Of a stretch of DNA of 64,000 nt, positions 25,836-34,479 are shown one piece after another. Location of the stretch: contig NZ_JAKNTA010000001.1 of NCBI RefSeq assembly GCF_022288725.1, forward strand, positions 865,760-929,759. Direction: 5' to 3'. The number at the start of each line of letters is the position of its first letter. The first letter of the stretch is position 1. The notes below the pieces were generated by a model. The model worked only from the letters and a program-made list of their open reading frames with translations, made no database searches and was not told the DNA's origin. Origin of the DNA: Kitasatospora sp. A2-31. Its GTDB lineage: Bacteria > Actinomycetota > Actinomycetes > Streptomycetales > Streptomycetaceae. The translations under genes were made by a program, and so were the position numbers.

Positions 25836-26102
25836 GTGGCGAACATCAAGTCCCAGATCAAGCGCAACAAGACCAACGAGAAGGCGCGCCTGCGCAACAA
25901 GGCCGTCAAGTCCTCGCTGAAGACCGCTCTGCGCAAGGCCCGTGAGGCCGCTGCCGCCGGCGAGACCGAGAAGGCCGTCGTGCTGGCCCGCGCCGCCTCC
26001 AAGGCGCTGGACAAGGCCGTGAGCAAGGGCGTCATCCACGCCAACCAGGCCGCCAACAAGAAGTCGGCCATCACCAAGCGCGTCAACGCCGTCCAGGCCT
26101 GA
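25836..26102 (+). CDS. rpsT: 30S ribosomal protein S20
   Basis: An 88-residue, very basic, helical ribosomal protein that binds 16S rRNA. The opening [19 protein letters not shown], the middle [16 protein letters not shown], and the end [19 protein letters not shown] are canonical for S20. It starts at GTG 25836 and lies close to lepA, as in many bacteria. Codon use is strongly biased to optimal codons, as expected for an abundant protein. Confidence 0.97.
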   Translation: MANIKSQIKRNKTNEKARLRNKAVKSSLKTALRKAREAAAAGETEKAVVLARAASKALDKAVSKGVIHANQAANKKSAITKRVNAVQA

Positions 26103-26179
26103 CGCCACCGGGGCTCCGGCCCCACCCCCTCGGGACGAACCGGCCCTCTACCCGGACTCCCGAGGCGAGATCGAGACTC

Positions 26180-26219
26180 GCACCGCACGCGGCCTGCGTT
26201 CGCCACGCGGGTGCGGTGC
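26180..26219 (+). terminator. Hairpin downstream of rpsT
   Basis: GCACCGCACGCG at 26180-26191 pairs with CGCGGGTGCGGTGC at 26206-26219 (two unpaired bases on one side), about 75 nt after the rpsT stop. A shorter GGGGC/GCCCC hairpin also lies right after the stop near 26110-26124. Confidence 0.55.
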
Positions 26220-26374
26220 ACAGGCAGTACGGCAGGCGCCGTAGCGGACCTCTTCCCCAGAGGCTGCTGCGGCGCCTGTCGCGTTCCGTGCTCCGACCGC
26301 TATGGTCGGTCACGGGTCACGCCGCCGATCACGTGCCGGTGGTCGAGGTTCGAAGGCTGAGGGGGGCACCACCG

Positions 26375-27226
26375 ATGGCTACGCCACCGCCACCACCGTC
26401 CCAGGACGCATCCGGGTTCGCCGGACTTCCGCAGCAGCAACAGCCGCCCGCCGGGAACACCCCCGGATTCGGCCCGCCGCCCGGGCTGCCCGCCGCCCCC
26501 GGACTCCCGCCCGCACCGGGCCGGCCGCCGGTCGCCGGCAGCGCGACGCCCGGCGGGCCCGGCGCGCCCCGCCGTAAGGGTGGGAGCCTGCGCCGGAACA
26601 CCGTCTGGGCGTTCGTCGGCGCCGTCCTCGCCTCGATCGTCTGGTCCGGCGCGGTGGCCCTCGTCCCGGACCTGGTGCAGAGCCGCCCCGCGGCGCAGAG
26701 CCTCCACGGCTACCACGCCGTCGACCGGATCTGCGACACCGGCAAGCTCACCGCGTTCCGGGCGAAGTACAAGATGGTCGACAACTACCCGCTGGACCAC
26801 ACCGGCCGCAGCGACTCCATGGACGTGATGCGCTGCTACGCCCTGATGAAGCGCACCGTCAGCGGGAGCGACTCCCCGGACTACGCCACGCTGGACATCC
26901 GCGTCGAGCTGCACAAGGCCGTCGACTCCTCGCCCGAGTTCGCCGCCACCCGGCACTACTTCGAGCAGCAGAAGTACGAGGTCGCCGACGTGCCGGACCT
27001 CGGCCAGGAGGCCTACTACGCCTACGGCGATGAGCCGACCAGCTCCGACAGGAGCTTCCACGACATCAACTACTACCTGCAGGTCCGCGACGGGGGCATG
27101 ACCTACTCGCTGTACTGGACGGACAACTACCAGGTCAGCGAGAACCACACCCTGGACCGCGACAGCGTCCGCCGGGCCATGCTCGACGACACCCGGGACA
27201 TCCTGAAGGCGATCGGCGGGAAGTAG
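26375..27226 (+). CDS. Membrane-anchored protein of unknown function
   Basis: A 283-residue protein I do not recognise. Residues 1 to about 65 are Pro/Gly/Gln-rich and presumably cytoplasmic; a basic RRKGGSLRR patch precedes one transmembrane helix (TVWAFVGAVLASIVWSGAVAL, about 75-95). The remaining 185 residues are predicted to be outside the cell, with cysteines in RICDTGK and MRCYALM that could form a disulfide, and many aromatic residues (YYAYGDEP, YYLQVRDGG, YSLYWTDNY). ATG 26375 is chosen with GAGGGGGG upstream. The layout is that of single-pass secreted-domain proteins common in streptomycetes. No operon partner is apparent. Confidence 0.75.
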   Translation: MATPPPPPSQDASGFAGLPQQQQPPAGNTPGFGPPPGLPAAPGLPPAPGRPPVAGSATPGGPGAPRRKGGSLRRNTVWAFVGAVLASIVWSGAVALVPDLVQSRPAAQSLHGYHAVDRICDTGKLTAFRAKYKMVDNYPLDHTGRSDSMDVMRCYALMKRTVSGSDSPDYATLDIRVELHKAVDSSPEFAATRHYFEQQKYEVADVPDLGQEAYYAYGDEPTSSDRSFHDINYYLQVRDGGMTYSLYWTDNYQVSENHTLDRDSVRRAMLDDTRDILKAIGGK

Positions 27227-27314
27227 CCGGCGGGGGGCGCGGACCGGAGCTCCGGGCTCGGTGTCGTCGGAGCTCGGTACGGCCCTGGCTCCGCGCCGCC
27301 GGAGCTCGGTGCGG

Positions 27315-27430
27315 GCGGAGCTCCCTGCCGCGGGGCCCCCTACGGCCGTGGTTCCTTACGGCCGCGGTTTCCCTACGGCGGGAGCTCCCTATGGCGGGAG
27401 CTCCCTACGGCCGGAGCTCCCTGCCGCCGC
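27315..27430. repeat. 16-bp tandem repeat array downstream of holA
   Basis: Seven consecutive 16-bp units from 27315 to 27426, best described as CGGGAGCTCCCTACGG with variation, followed by a partial unit up to the holA stop. The GGGAGCTCCC core is self-complementary. More decayed copies with GGAGCTC extend back to about 27247. It sits between the convergent membrane-protein gene and holA. Confidence 0.9.
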
Positions 27431-27433
27431 GGC

Positions 27434-28429
27434 TCAGTACTGGCGGGAGCCGGCCCGCGCGGCCCGGGCGACGGCGACGACGGCCCGCTCCAGCGCGAAG
27501 GCCGGGTCGTCGGAACCGCCCTTGACGGCAGCGTCCGCCTGGGCGATCGCGGTCAGCGCGGCGGCCACGCCGTCGCCCGTCCAGCCACGCATCTGCTGGC
27601 GGACCCGGTCCACCTTCCACGGCGGCATGCCCAGCTCGCGCGCCAGGTCGGCGGGCCGCATGTTCCGCCCGGTGGTCGCCAGCCGGCCGATGCTGCGGAC
27701 CCCGGAGGCCAGCGCGTAGGTGATGCCGGTCGGCGGCTGCCCCACGGCCAGCGCCCAGCGCAGCCGCTCCAGCGCCTCGGCCGCCCGGCCCGTGACGGCG
27801 AGGTCCGCCACCTCGAAGCCGGTCGCCTCGGCCCGACCGCTGTAGTAGCGGGCCACCACGGTCTCGTCGATGGTCCCCTCGACGTCCGAGGTGAGCTGAC
27901 TGCAGGCGGCGGCCAGCTCGCGCAGATCGCTCCCGAGCGCGTCCAGCAGCGCCTGGCAGGCTTCCGGCGTCGCGGACCGTCCGAGCGTGCGGAACTCGCC
28001 CTTGACGAAGGCCAGCCGCTCCGACGCCTTGGCCAGCTTGGCGCAGGCCACCTCCCGGCCGCCGGCCTTGCGCCCGGCGTCCAGCAGCCCCTTGCCCTTG
28101 GCGCCGCCCGCGTGGACCAGCACCATGATCACTTCCTCGGCCGGGGCCTCGATGTACGCCTTGACCTCCTTGACGGAGTCGGCGGAGAGGTCCTGCGCGG
28201 CCCTGATCACGATCACCTTGCGCTCGGCGAACAGCGAGGGCGTGGTCAGCTCGGCCAGGCTGCCCGGCTGGAGGCTGCCGGGCGCGAGGTCCCGCACGTC
28301 GGTGTCCGGGTCCGCGGCCTTCGCGGCCGCCACCACCTGGGCTACCGCGCGGTCCAGCAGCAGCTCCTCCTGACCGACCGCGAGGGTCAGCGGGGCGAGC
28401 AGGTCGTCGGGTGCACTCTTCCTGGCCAT
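27434..28429 (-). CDS. holA: DNA polymerase III subunit delta
   Basis: A 331-residue clamp-loader subunit (delta) that opens the beta sliding clamp. N-terminal domain features are LTLAVGQEELLLDRAVAQVV and SLFAERKVIVIRAAQDLSAD; the middle contains LDALGSDLRELAAACSQLTSD (the AAA-like lid), and the C-terminal collar region reads MRPADLARELGMPPWKVDRVRQQMRGW. No complete P-loop is present, as expected for delta. The ATG at 28429 is the start. It is divergent from a short acidic protein gene. Upstream of comEC/comEA order (comEA-comEC-holA) is the usual one in Gram-positive bacteria, here interrupted by the 97-residue gene and repeats. Confidence 0.93.
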   Translation of the reverse strand: MARKSAPDDLLAPLTLAVGQEELLLDRAVAQVVAAAKAADPDTDVRDLAPGSLQPGSLAELTTPSLFAERKVIVIRAAQDLSADSVKEVKAYIEAPAEEVIMVLVHAGGAKGKGLLDAGRKAGGREVACAKLAKASERLAFVKGEFRTLGRSATPEACQALLDALGSDLRELAAACSQLTSDVEGTIDETVVARYYSGRAEATGFEVADLAVTGRAAEALERLRWALAVGQPPTGITYALASGVRSIGRLATTGRNMRPADLARELGMPPWKVDRVRQQMRGWTGDGVAAALTAIAQADAAVKGGSDDPAFALERAVVAVARAARAGSRQY

Positions 28430-28553
28430 CGCCTACCAGCATCCCACGCGGCACGGACAGCCCTGCTCGGTGCAGCGCCCCGTGGGGTGCCGGCAGCCGG
28501 CCCGGCCCGGGGGTCTCCGTCAGGAGGAAGATCACGCCCTGGAGAATGGCCGG

Positions 28554-28847
28554 GTGAGTGAAGACCTGACCACCAACCAGCCGGACGCCTTCGACCCGAA
28601 CGCCCGGCAGCTGCTCGTCCTGCCCGACCGCGATGCCGCCGAGGAGGCCGCCGAGCAGCTCAGCGCCGACCACGCCGACCTCGGAGAGCTGGAGATCGTC
28701 CGGGACGCCCTCGCGGGCGAGGACGACGCCGAGGACGCCCAGTGGCTCGTGGTCGTCGAGCCGCCCGAGGAGGGCTGGACCGCCGCCCTGCTGCGCGCCC
28801 TGGACGCCGTCGCCGCCGAGTACGACGGCTGGCGCGAGGAGAGCTGA
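28554..28847 (+). CDS. Small acidic protein of unknown function
   Basis: A 97-residue acidic cytoplasmic protein without a recognised domain. It begins SEDLTTNQPDAFDPNARQLLVLPDRDAAEEAAEQL after the GTG start, has an alternating hydrophobic strand QWLVVVEPP, and ends ALDAVAAEYDGWREES. The pattern suggests a small alpha-beta fold. GTG 28554 follows GAGAAT by six bases, which suggests a leaderless message. It lies between holA and comEC on the opposite strand and is followed by a very strong hairpin. I recall similar unnamed proteins in other streptomycetes at this place. Confidence 0.75.
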   Translation: MSEDLTTNQPDAFDPNARQLLVLPDRDAAEEAAEQLSADHADLGELEIVRDALAGEDDAEDAQWLVVVEPPEEGWTAALLRALDAVAAEYDGWREES

Positions 28848-28854
28848 CGGCGCT

Positions 28855-28889
28855 TGCACGAGAAGTCGGACCGGCCGACTTCTCGTGCA
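28855..28889 (+). terminator. Terminator hairpin after the 97-residue gene
   Basis: A perfect 15-bp stem (TGCACGAGAAGTCGG at 28855-28869, complement at 28875-28889) with a 5-nt loop, 7 nt past the stop codon. Confidence 0.8.
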
Positions 28890-28970
28890 TGGGTGTCGGC
28901 CGGGAGCGAGGCGGCGTGCACGGACCTCGTGGCGCCCCGCGCCACCTGCATCCCCGCTCCGGAGGCCTCC

Positions 28971-29020
28971 CCGGCCGTCCCTGGCCGTCCCCGGCCGTCC
29001 CTGGCCATCCCTGGCCGTCC
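28971..29020. repeat. 10-bp tandem repeat
   Basis: Five back-to-back units alternating CCGGCCGTCC and CTGGCCGTCC (one with CCATCC), 28971-29020. Non-coding. Confidence 0.9.
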
Positions 29021-29038
29021 CGGGGGTCCTGGCCCTGG

Positions 29039-29070
29039 CGCCTCGCTCCCGGCAGGTCGGGAGCGAGGCG
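29039..29070. terminator. Hairpin in the comEC downstream region
   Basis: A perfect 13-bp stem (CGCCTCGCTCCCG at 29039-29051, complement 29058-29070), 6-nt loop. The same CGGGAGCGAGGCG sequence also occurs once more near 28902. Confidence 0.6.
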
Positions 29071-29104
29071 GCCCGTCCATCCGTACCGGGGGCCGCTTCC
29101 ACCC

Positions 29105-29138
29105 GCGCCGGCCCCGGGCATCGGCCCGGGGCCGGCGC
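29105..29138 (-). terminator. Strong hairpin downstream of comEC
   Basis: A perfect 15-bp stem (GCGCCGGCCCCGGGC at 29105-29119, complement 29124-29138) with a 4-nt ATCG loop, about 110 nt beyond the comEC stop. Confidence 0.65.
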
Positions 29139-29245
29139 GTCGTCTCCTTGGGCCCCGCCCCGCCCCCCACCCCCCTCGCCCTCCCTCCCCACCTCCTCTC
29201 CTCCTCCTGGTGGGGAGGGCGAGCGAGTGAGCCGGGCGGGTGAAC

Positions 29246-31888
29246 TCAGGCCGGCGGGCCACGCGGCCCGCCGGCCTCGGCAACGTCACGGGCGGCACGG
29301 GCACCGCGCGGGCCGTGGAGGGCGTGCGGGTGCACCGACGCGCCGAGGTGGGCCGGGCTGTCGCCCGTCACCGCGATGTCACCGGCCACGTCCGTCCGCA
29401 GCACGGTGGCCCCGAGAGAGCGCAGACGATCCACCGTCCGCGCCGACGGATGCCCGTACGGATTGCCCTCCCCGCACGAGATCAAGGCCAACCGGGGGCC
29501 CAACGCCGCAGCCAGGTCCCAGTCCTGATGCGCCGAACCATGGTGTGCCACCTTCAAAACGTCCACCTGCATCCCACCTCCCGTTCTCCCCAGCAACGCC
29601 GACTGAGCCGGTGGCTCGAGATCGCCCAGCAGTGCCAGCCGCAGCCCGCCCGCCACCGTCGCCAGCAGCGCCACACTGGCGTTGTTGGCGCCCGTCGCCT
29701 CCGGCGACGGCACGGTGTCCGGCCACACCACCTCCCATGACAGCCACGGCCCGACCGACCGGCGCTCACCCCGCCGCGCCCGCAGCAGCGGGACTCCGGA
29801 GGCCGCCGCCCACCCGGACACCTGGGCCGCCTCACCCGGTGGATCGTCCACCGTGGTCCCCTCGATCGCCCCCACCGCGCGACCCCGTAGCACCCCCGGG
29901 ACGCCCTCCACGTGGTCGGCATGGAAGTGCGTCACCAGCAGCAGCGGCACCCGGGTGATCCCGAGCTCCCGCAGACACCGGTCGGCCGCGTGCGGATCCG
30001 GCCCGGCGTCGACCACGACTGCGCTGTCAGGTGGATCACCCACCGCCCCCGTCGCCGGCAGCACCACCATGTCGCCCTGCCCTACGTCGCACATGACCAG
30101 CCGCCAACCCGGCGGCGGCCAGCCCGTGGCCAGCCGCGTGAGCACGGGCGGCCGCAGCAGCACGGCCAGCAGCACCAGGAAGAGCAGCCCTGCCACCGCT
30201 GCCCTGGCCCAGCGCCCACCCCCGCGCTGCCCGCCCGCCGCGACCCGCCGCGGCACCAGCAGTGGCACCGTCCAGCAGACCGCCACCGTCCCCAGGGCGA
30301 GCGTCACCGTGCCGAGCAACCCACCCGGCCACGACAGTCGGGCCCCCGGCAGGTCCGCCCCGTGCCGGGCCACCGCCGCCAGCCAGCCGACCGGGACACC
30401 GGCCACCTCGGCGAGCAGCCGGGCCGGCGCCGGCAGGAGCGGCTCCAGCACCAGCACCGCGAATCCGAGCAGGGTCGCCGGAGCCACCGCCAGCTCGGCC
30501 AGCAGGTTGCACGGAACCGCGACGAGGCTGATGTGGCCGGACAGCACCACCGTCACCGGCGCGCAGAGCGCCTGGGCGGCGGCCGTGGCCCCGACGGCAC
30601 CCGCCAGGTGCTGCGGCCAGCCCCGCGCCCGCAACGTCGCCGTCCAGTGCGGACCGAGCACCAGCAGCCCGGCGGTGGCCAGCACCGAGAGCAGGAAGCC
30701 CAGGGACCGTGACAGGTAGGGGTCGAGCAGGACGAGGAGCAGCACCGTCCCCGACAGGGCCGGCAACGCCCGGCGCGGACGGCCGGTGGCCAGCGCGAGG
30801 AGCCCGATCAGCCCGGTACCGGCCGCCCTCAGCACACTGGGCTCAGGCCGGCAGACGGTGACGAAGGCCAGCGTGACGCCGGTGCCGAGCAGCGCCGTGC
30901 TGCGCAGGGTGAGTCCGAGGAACCCGGCCAGGCCGCGCCGTTCAGGGGTGGCGGCCTGGCCGGGCGCACCGAGCAGGACGCCCAGGACGATCGCGAGGTT
31001 GGCACCGCTCACCGCGACCAGATGGGCCATGTCGGTGGCCCGGAAGGCCTCCAGGAGGTCGACGGGCAGGCGCGAGGTGTCGCCGACCACGAGGCCCGGC
31101 AGCAGCCCCCGCGCGTCCGCCGGCAGCCCGTCCGCAGCCGACCGCAGGCCCTCGCGCAGCCGCCCGGCGATCCGCTGGGGAAGGCTCGGTGGCTCAAGCT
31201 CACGGGGTGGGCCGTGCACGACCAGCAACGCGGCGCTTTCGTCGTCGTGCCCCTCCCCGGGCGGGCGGACATCGACCTCGACGGCAACCCGGGTCGACGG
31301 GAGCAGCAGCTGCCACCGGTCGATGTCCGGCCCGCGGGCGAGTACGGTCACCGGCGTGTGCGTCCGGGTCGAAGCTACGCGGGGTGCGGGTGTCGGCACG
31401 TCGGGGAAGAAGACCCGGTCCACCACGGCGTCCACGGTGAGGACGGTCTGCCCGGCAGCCGTCCCCCTGGTCCGGGAGGCGTGCGTCCTCGGGTCGCCGG
31501 TGACGGTCAGTTCGACGGTCACTTCGGGCGCGGTGCCCCCGGCCCGGGCGAGCGCGGGCACCGGCCCCCGGTGGAGGTCGGCCGTGTGGAGCAGGGTCAC
31601 GGCCGTCGCGGCGGCAGCGACGAGGAGCACGGCGGCCACGGTGACGCCGGTCCCCGGGCGTCGGGCTCCTTCCCGGGTGGGACGTCCGCCCGGACGCCTG
31701 GTGAGCAGGACAGCGGCGAGCAGCACGGCGGCACCCGTGGCAGCGAGCAGCACCGGCCCGTGGCCCGGGCCCAGGCCGAGCACCCCCGCCGTCACGGCCC
31801 ACGCCGCGACGGCGGGGAGCAGCAGCCGGAGATCCTCGGCGGTCGAAGGGGTGGAGGACGAGTGAGCGGCGGTCGGCTTCGCGGTCAC
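29246..31888 (-). CDS. comEC: ComEC/Rec2 family DNA-uptake channel protein
   Basis: An 880-residue polytopic membrane protein. An N-terminal soluble/OB-like part (about 100-260) lies between two groups of helices; the competence domain follows with ATDMAHLVAVSGANLAIVLGVLLG and FLLSVLATAGLLVLGP. The C-terminal third is a metallo-beta-lactamase domain with VTHFHADHVEG at about 651-657 and AHHGSAHQD at about 779, all metal ligands present. ComEC is the channel for single-stranded DNA in transformation; in streptomycetes natural competence is not established, so its physiological role is open. GTG 31888 is the start. It follows comEA after 198 nt of repetitive sequence. Confidence 0.92.
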   Translation of the reverse strand: MTAKPTAAHSSSTPSTAEDLRLLLPAVAAWAVTAGVLGLGPGHGPVLLAATGAAVLLAAVLLTRRPGGRPTREGARRPGTGVTVAAVLLVAAAATAVTLLHTADLHRGPVPALARAGGTAPEVTVELTVTGDPRTHASRTRGTAAGQTVLTVDAVVDRVFFPDVPTPAPRVASTRTHTPVTVLARGPDIDRWQLLLPSTRVAVEVDVRPPGEGHDDESAALLVVHGPPRELEPPSLPQRIAGRLREGLRSAADGLPADARGLLPGLVVGDTSRLPVDLLEAFRATDMAHLVAVSGANLAIVLGVLLGAPGQAATPERRGLAGFLGLTLRSTALLGTGVTLAFVTVCRPEPSVLRAAGTGLIGLLALATGRPRRALPALSGTVLLLVLLDPYLSRSLGFLLSVLATAGLLVLGPHWTATLRARGWPQHLAGAVGATAAAQALCAPVTVVLSGHISLVAVPCNLLAELAVAPATLLGFAVLVLEPLLPAPARLLAEVAGVPVGWLAAVARHGADLPGARLSWPGGLLGTVTLALGTVAVCWTVPLLVPRRVAAGGQRGGGRWARAAVAGLLFLVLLAVLLRPPVLTRLATGWPPPGWRLVMCDVGQGDMVVLPATGAVGDPPDSAVVVDAGPDPHAADRCLRELGITRVPLLLVTHFHADHVEGVPGVLRGRAVGAIEGTTVDDPPGEAAQVSGWAAASGVPLLRARRGERRSVGPWLSWEVVWPDTVPSPEATGANNASVALLATVAGGLRLALLGDLEPPAQSALLGRTGGGMQVDVLKVAHHGSAHQDWDLAAALGPRLALISCGEGNPYGHPSARTVDRLRSLGATVLRTDVAGDIAVTGDSPAHLGASVHPHALHGPRGARAARDVAEAGGPRGPPA

Positions 31889-32086
31889 GGACGGGCTGGT
31901 GATGAGGCACCTCCCTTCACGGCGGGCGGTCAGTGGGCAATCGGCGGCCGGCGGCGCGCGGCGAGCGGCGAGCGGCGAGCGGCCGGCGGCGGGCGGCGCG
32001 CGAACGGTCGACGCAGCGGATGGGCCGAGTCGGTCGGGCGGGGTGAGCCGGCGGGCTCAAGGGGGTCCGGGTACGGGCCGACCGGG

Positions 32087-33232
32087 TCAGAGGGTCAGCA
32101 ACGGTCTGATCTCCGCGTAGGTGCGCTCGCCGATGCCGTTGACCTGGCGGAGCTGGTCGACGGAGCGGAAGGATCCGTGGGACAGGCGGAAGGCGATGAT
32201 GCGCTGGGCGAGCGTCGGACCGACGCCCGGCAGGGTGTCGAGCTGTTCGAGGGTGGCGTGGTTCAGGCTGACCGGCTGCCTCGGCGTCACCGCCGCCGGC
32301 CCGCCGCCCGGCCCGCCGGCGGGCGGAGCCCCTTCGACCTCGCCGACCAGGATCTGCTCACCGTCGGTGAGCAGCCGGGCCAGGTTGAGGTTCCTGGTCT
32401 CCGTCCCGGGCAGCGGGCCGCCGGCCGCCTGCAGGGCGTCGGCCACCCGCGCCCCGCCGGGCAGCGTGTGGAGCCCGGGAGCGGGCACCCGGCCGCCGAT
32501 GTCCACGACGACCGTGCCTGCCGGCTCGCCGGGGCCGTCCGTCGACCGGGGTGTGCCAGGGACGGCGTCCGACGGCGGCGCAGCGCCGGCACCGGGTTCC
32601 GACGTCGCGACCGCCACGGCGGGGACTTCGACCGGCCGGGGGCGGGCCAGCCAGAAGTGCTGCGCGCCGTAGCCGACGGCCAGCAGCACCAGGACGATCA
32701 GCCCCGCCACGGCCCGCCGGTCCAGCAGCACGGCCGGTCCGGGGCGGAACCGTGCGCGACCGAGTGGCCCGACCGCGGCACCCTCGTCGGGCGGCGCCGC
32801 GTCCCCCTCGTCGGACGGCAGCCCCGGCAGCGGCTCGGTGAGATGCCCGGACACGAGGTCCTTCCAGGCCTGCGCCGCCCCGGTCGGGAGTCCGGGCCGC
32901 GGCGGCCCGGTGGCGGACGGCTCGCCCGCCGCGCCTGCGCCGACGGCCGGAGGGTCGGCCGTCGGCGCGCCCGGAACCGGCCCGAGTGGCGCCAAAGCCT
33001 CCGTCACCGGACGTTCCGTCATCGGGCCCTGTGTCGCCTGGCTCTCCGGCGCCGGAACGTCCACCGGCGACGCGGGCAATCCCCCGTCCGCCGACGGGAC
33101 AGGTGCCGTGTCCGGCTCCGCGGACCGCCCCTGCCCGGGGCCGTCGGCCGCCGGGAGCAGGACCGCCATCCGCGCCCTGGCGGTGCGGCTGATCGCCTGG
33201 CGCTTGCTCGCGCTGAATCTCGTGCTCGTCAT
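32087..33232 (-). CDS. comEA: ComEA-like helix-hairpin-helix DNA-binding protein
   Basis: A 381-residue protein. The first 165 residues are Pro/Ala/Gly-rich and of low complexity, then one transmembrane helix (AVAGLIVLVLLAVGYGAQHFW, about 170-190), an SLBB-type domain (VVVDIGGRVPAPGLHTLPGG, LTDGEQILV, about 235-300) and a C-terminal double helix-hairpin-helix (LDTLPGVGPTLAQRIIAFR and VNGIGERTYAEIRPLL). It should bind DNA outside the membrane and pass it to ComEC. ATG 33232 is preferred because TACTGT lies 7 nt upstream and no ribosome site is visible, though the frame stays open further upstream. Confidence 0.9.
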   Translation of the reverse strand: MTSTRFSASKRQAISRTARARMAVLLPAADGPGQGRSAEPDTAPVPSADGGLPASPVDVPAPESQATQGPMTERPVTEALAPLGPVPGAPTADPPAVGAGAAGEPSATGPPRPGLPTGAAQAWKDLVSGHLTEPLPGLPSDEGDAAPPDEGAAVGPLGRARFRPGPAVLLDRRAVAGLIVLVLLAVGYGAQHFWLARPRPVEVPAVAVATSEPGAGAAPPSDAVPGTPRSTDGPGEPAGTVVVDIGGRVPAPGLHTLPGGARVADALQAAGGPLPGTETRNLNLARLLTDGEQILVGEVEGAPPAGGPGGGPAAVTPRQPVSLNHATLEQLDTLPGVGPTLAQRIIAFRLSHGSFRSVDQLRQVNGIGERTYAEIRPLLTL

Positions 33233-33239
33233 GCGGGGC

Positions 33240-33245
33240 ACAGTA
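33240..33245 (-). promoter_or_regulatory. Putative -10 box of comEA (leaderless)
   Basis: TACTGT on the minus strand, followed by 7 nt and the ATG at 33232. No clear -35 element. The remaining bases up to degV (33246-33512) show no gene. Confidence 0.5.
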
Positions 33246-33512
33246 GGAGCCCGTCCAGGACTGGCGGGGGAATTGGCGAAACCCTGTGGACAACCCAGGG
33301 GTTGTGGATAACTCAGGTCACTCACACGAGCGAGGAGAACGGCTCAGCGTTGACCGGGTCCCCCGCCTAGGTGACCGGTCGTCACCACGGACGCGACAGC
33401 GGCAGGGCCAACCACAGCACCGAGGACACCAGACGACACCGACCCCAGCACCCGGCACGGGCGCCCGGCCCCAGCGCACGTCACCGCCGCCCGGCACCGG
33501 CGCGAGCGCCGC

Positions 33513-34358
33513 TCAGCGCGGCGAGACCACCACCGCCAGCAGCCCCGGGCCGACGTGCGCGCCGATCACCGCGCCGACCTCACCCACGTACAGCTCGCGC
33601 AGCCCCGGCACCCGGGCCCGCAGGCGCTCCGCGAGCGGCTCGGCCCGCTCCTCCGCCGCCAGGTGGTGGACGGCGACGTCGACCTCCCGACCACCCGCCT
33701 CCTCGACGGCGATCTCCTCCAGCCGGGCGATCGCCCGGGACGCCGTGCGCACCTTCTCCAGCGGCTCGATCCGCCCCCCGTCGAGGTGCAGCAGCGGCTT
33801 CACCGCCAGCGCCGAGCCGAGCAGCGCACGGGCCGCCCCGATCCGGCCGCCCCGGCGCAGGTACTCCAGCGTGTCCACATAGAAGAACCCCGTGGTCGCC
33901 TCCGCCCGCCGCGTCGCGGCGGCGGCCACCTCGTCGAGCTCCGCGCCGGCCGCGACCGCCTCGGCCGCCGCCAGCACCCCGTACCCGAGGGCCATGCCGA
34001 CCAGCCGGCTGTCCACCACCCTCACCGGGACGGGCGACTCCGAGGCCGCCAGCCGGGCCGCCTCCGCCGTACCCGAGAGCTCGCCCGAGATGTGCACCGA
34101 GACGATGCCCCGCGCACCCGCTTCGGCGGCAGCCCGGTAGGCGGCGGCGAAGGACTCCGGATTGGGCCGCGAGGTCGTCACGCGCTGCTTGCCGCGCAGG
34201 GCCTCGGCGACGTCCTTGGGCGAGATCTCCACGCCCTCGGTGAGCACGGCGTCGCCGACCACGACGCTCAGCGGGACCACGGCGACACCGTGGCGGTCGA
34301 CGGCTTCCTGCGGCAGGTAGGCCGTGGAATCGGTGACGAGGGCGAGGTCGGCGGGCAT
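33513..34358 (-). CDS. DegV family fatty-acid-binding protein
   Basis: A 281-residue protein of the DegV family (related to the FakB fatty-acid-binding subunit of fatty acid kinase). Signatures are the opening LALVTDSTAYLPQEAVDRHGVAVVPL, TTSRPNPESFAAAY, the ligand-contacting VSVHISGELSGTAEAARLAA, and VDTLEYLRRGGRIGAARALLGSALAVKPLLHL. The last domain ends GEVGAVIGAHVGPGLLAVV. No FakA kinase is in this window. ATG 34358 lies 7 nt after TAACCT, consistent with a leaderless message. Confidence 0.93.
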   Translation of the reverse strand: MPADLALVTDSTAYLPQEAVDRHGVAVVPLSVVVGDAVLTEGVEISPKDVAEALRGKQRVTTSRPNPESFAAAYRAAAEAGARGIVSVHISGELSGTAEAARLAASESPVPVRVVDSRLVGMALGYGVLAAAEAVAAGAELDEVAAAATRRAEATTGFFYVDTLEYLRRGGRIGAARALLGSALAVKPLLHLDGGRIEPLEKVRTASRAIARLEEIAVEEAGGREVDVAVHHLAAEERAEPLAERLRARVPGLRELYVGEVGAVIGAHVGPGLLAVVVSPR

Positions 34359-34365
34359 GAGGCGG

Positions 34366-34371
34366 AGGTTA
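34366..34371 (-). promoter_or_regulatory. Putative -10 box of the degV gene (leaderless)
   Basis: TAACCT on the minus strand, 7 nt before the ATG at 34358; no Shine-Dalgarno sequence in between. Confidence 0.5.
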
Positions 34372-34479
34372 CCCCGCGTCCGGCCCGGATGACAGCGGCC
34401 CGACCGGGGTGCCCCCGGCCCACCGGCGACGTGGCGCGTGCGGGCGGTTCACCGCGAAACCACCTGCTTCCCCGCCTGC

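Larger units (their letters stand above)
28848..29245. other. 398-nt gene-free region with hairpins and short repeats
   Basis: Between the 97-residue gene and the convergent comEC gene I see no credible coding sequence. The stretch contains three perfect hairpins (annotated separately), an imperfect fourth at about 29175-29225 formed by pyrimidine-rich CTCGCCCTCC and purine-rich GGTGGGGAGGGCGAG, and a 10-bp tandem repeat. Confidence 0.7.
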
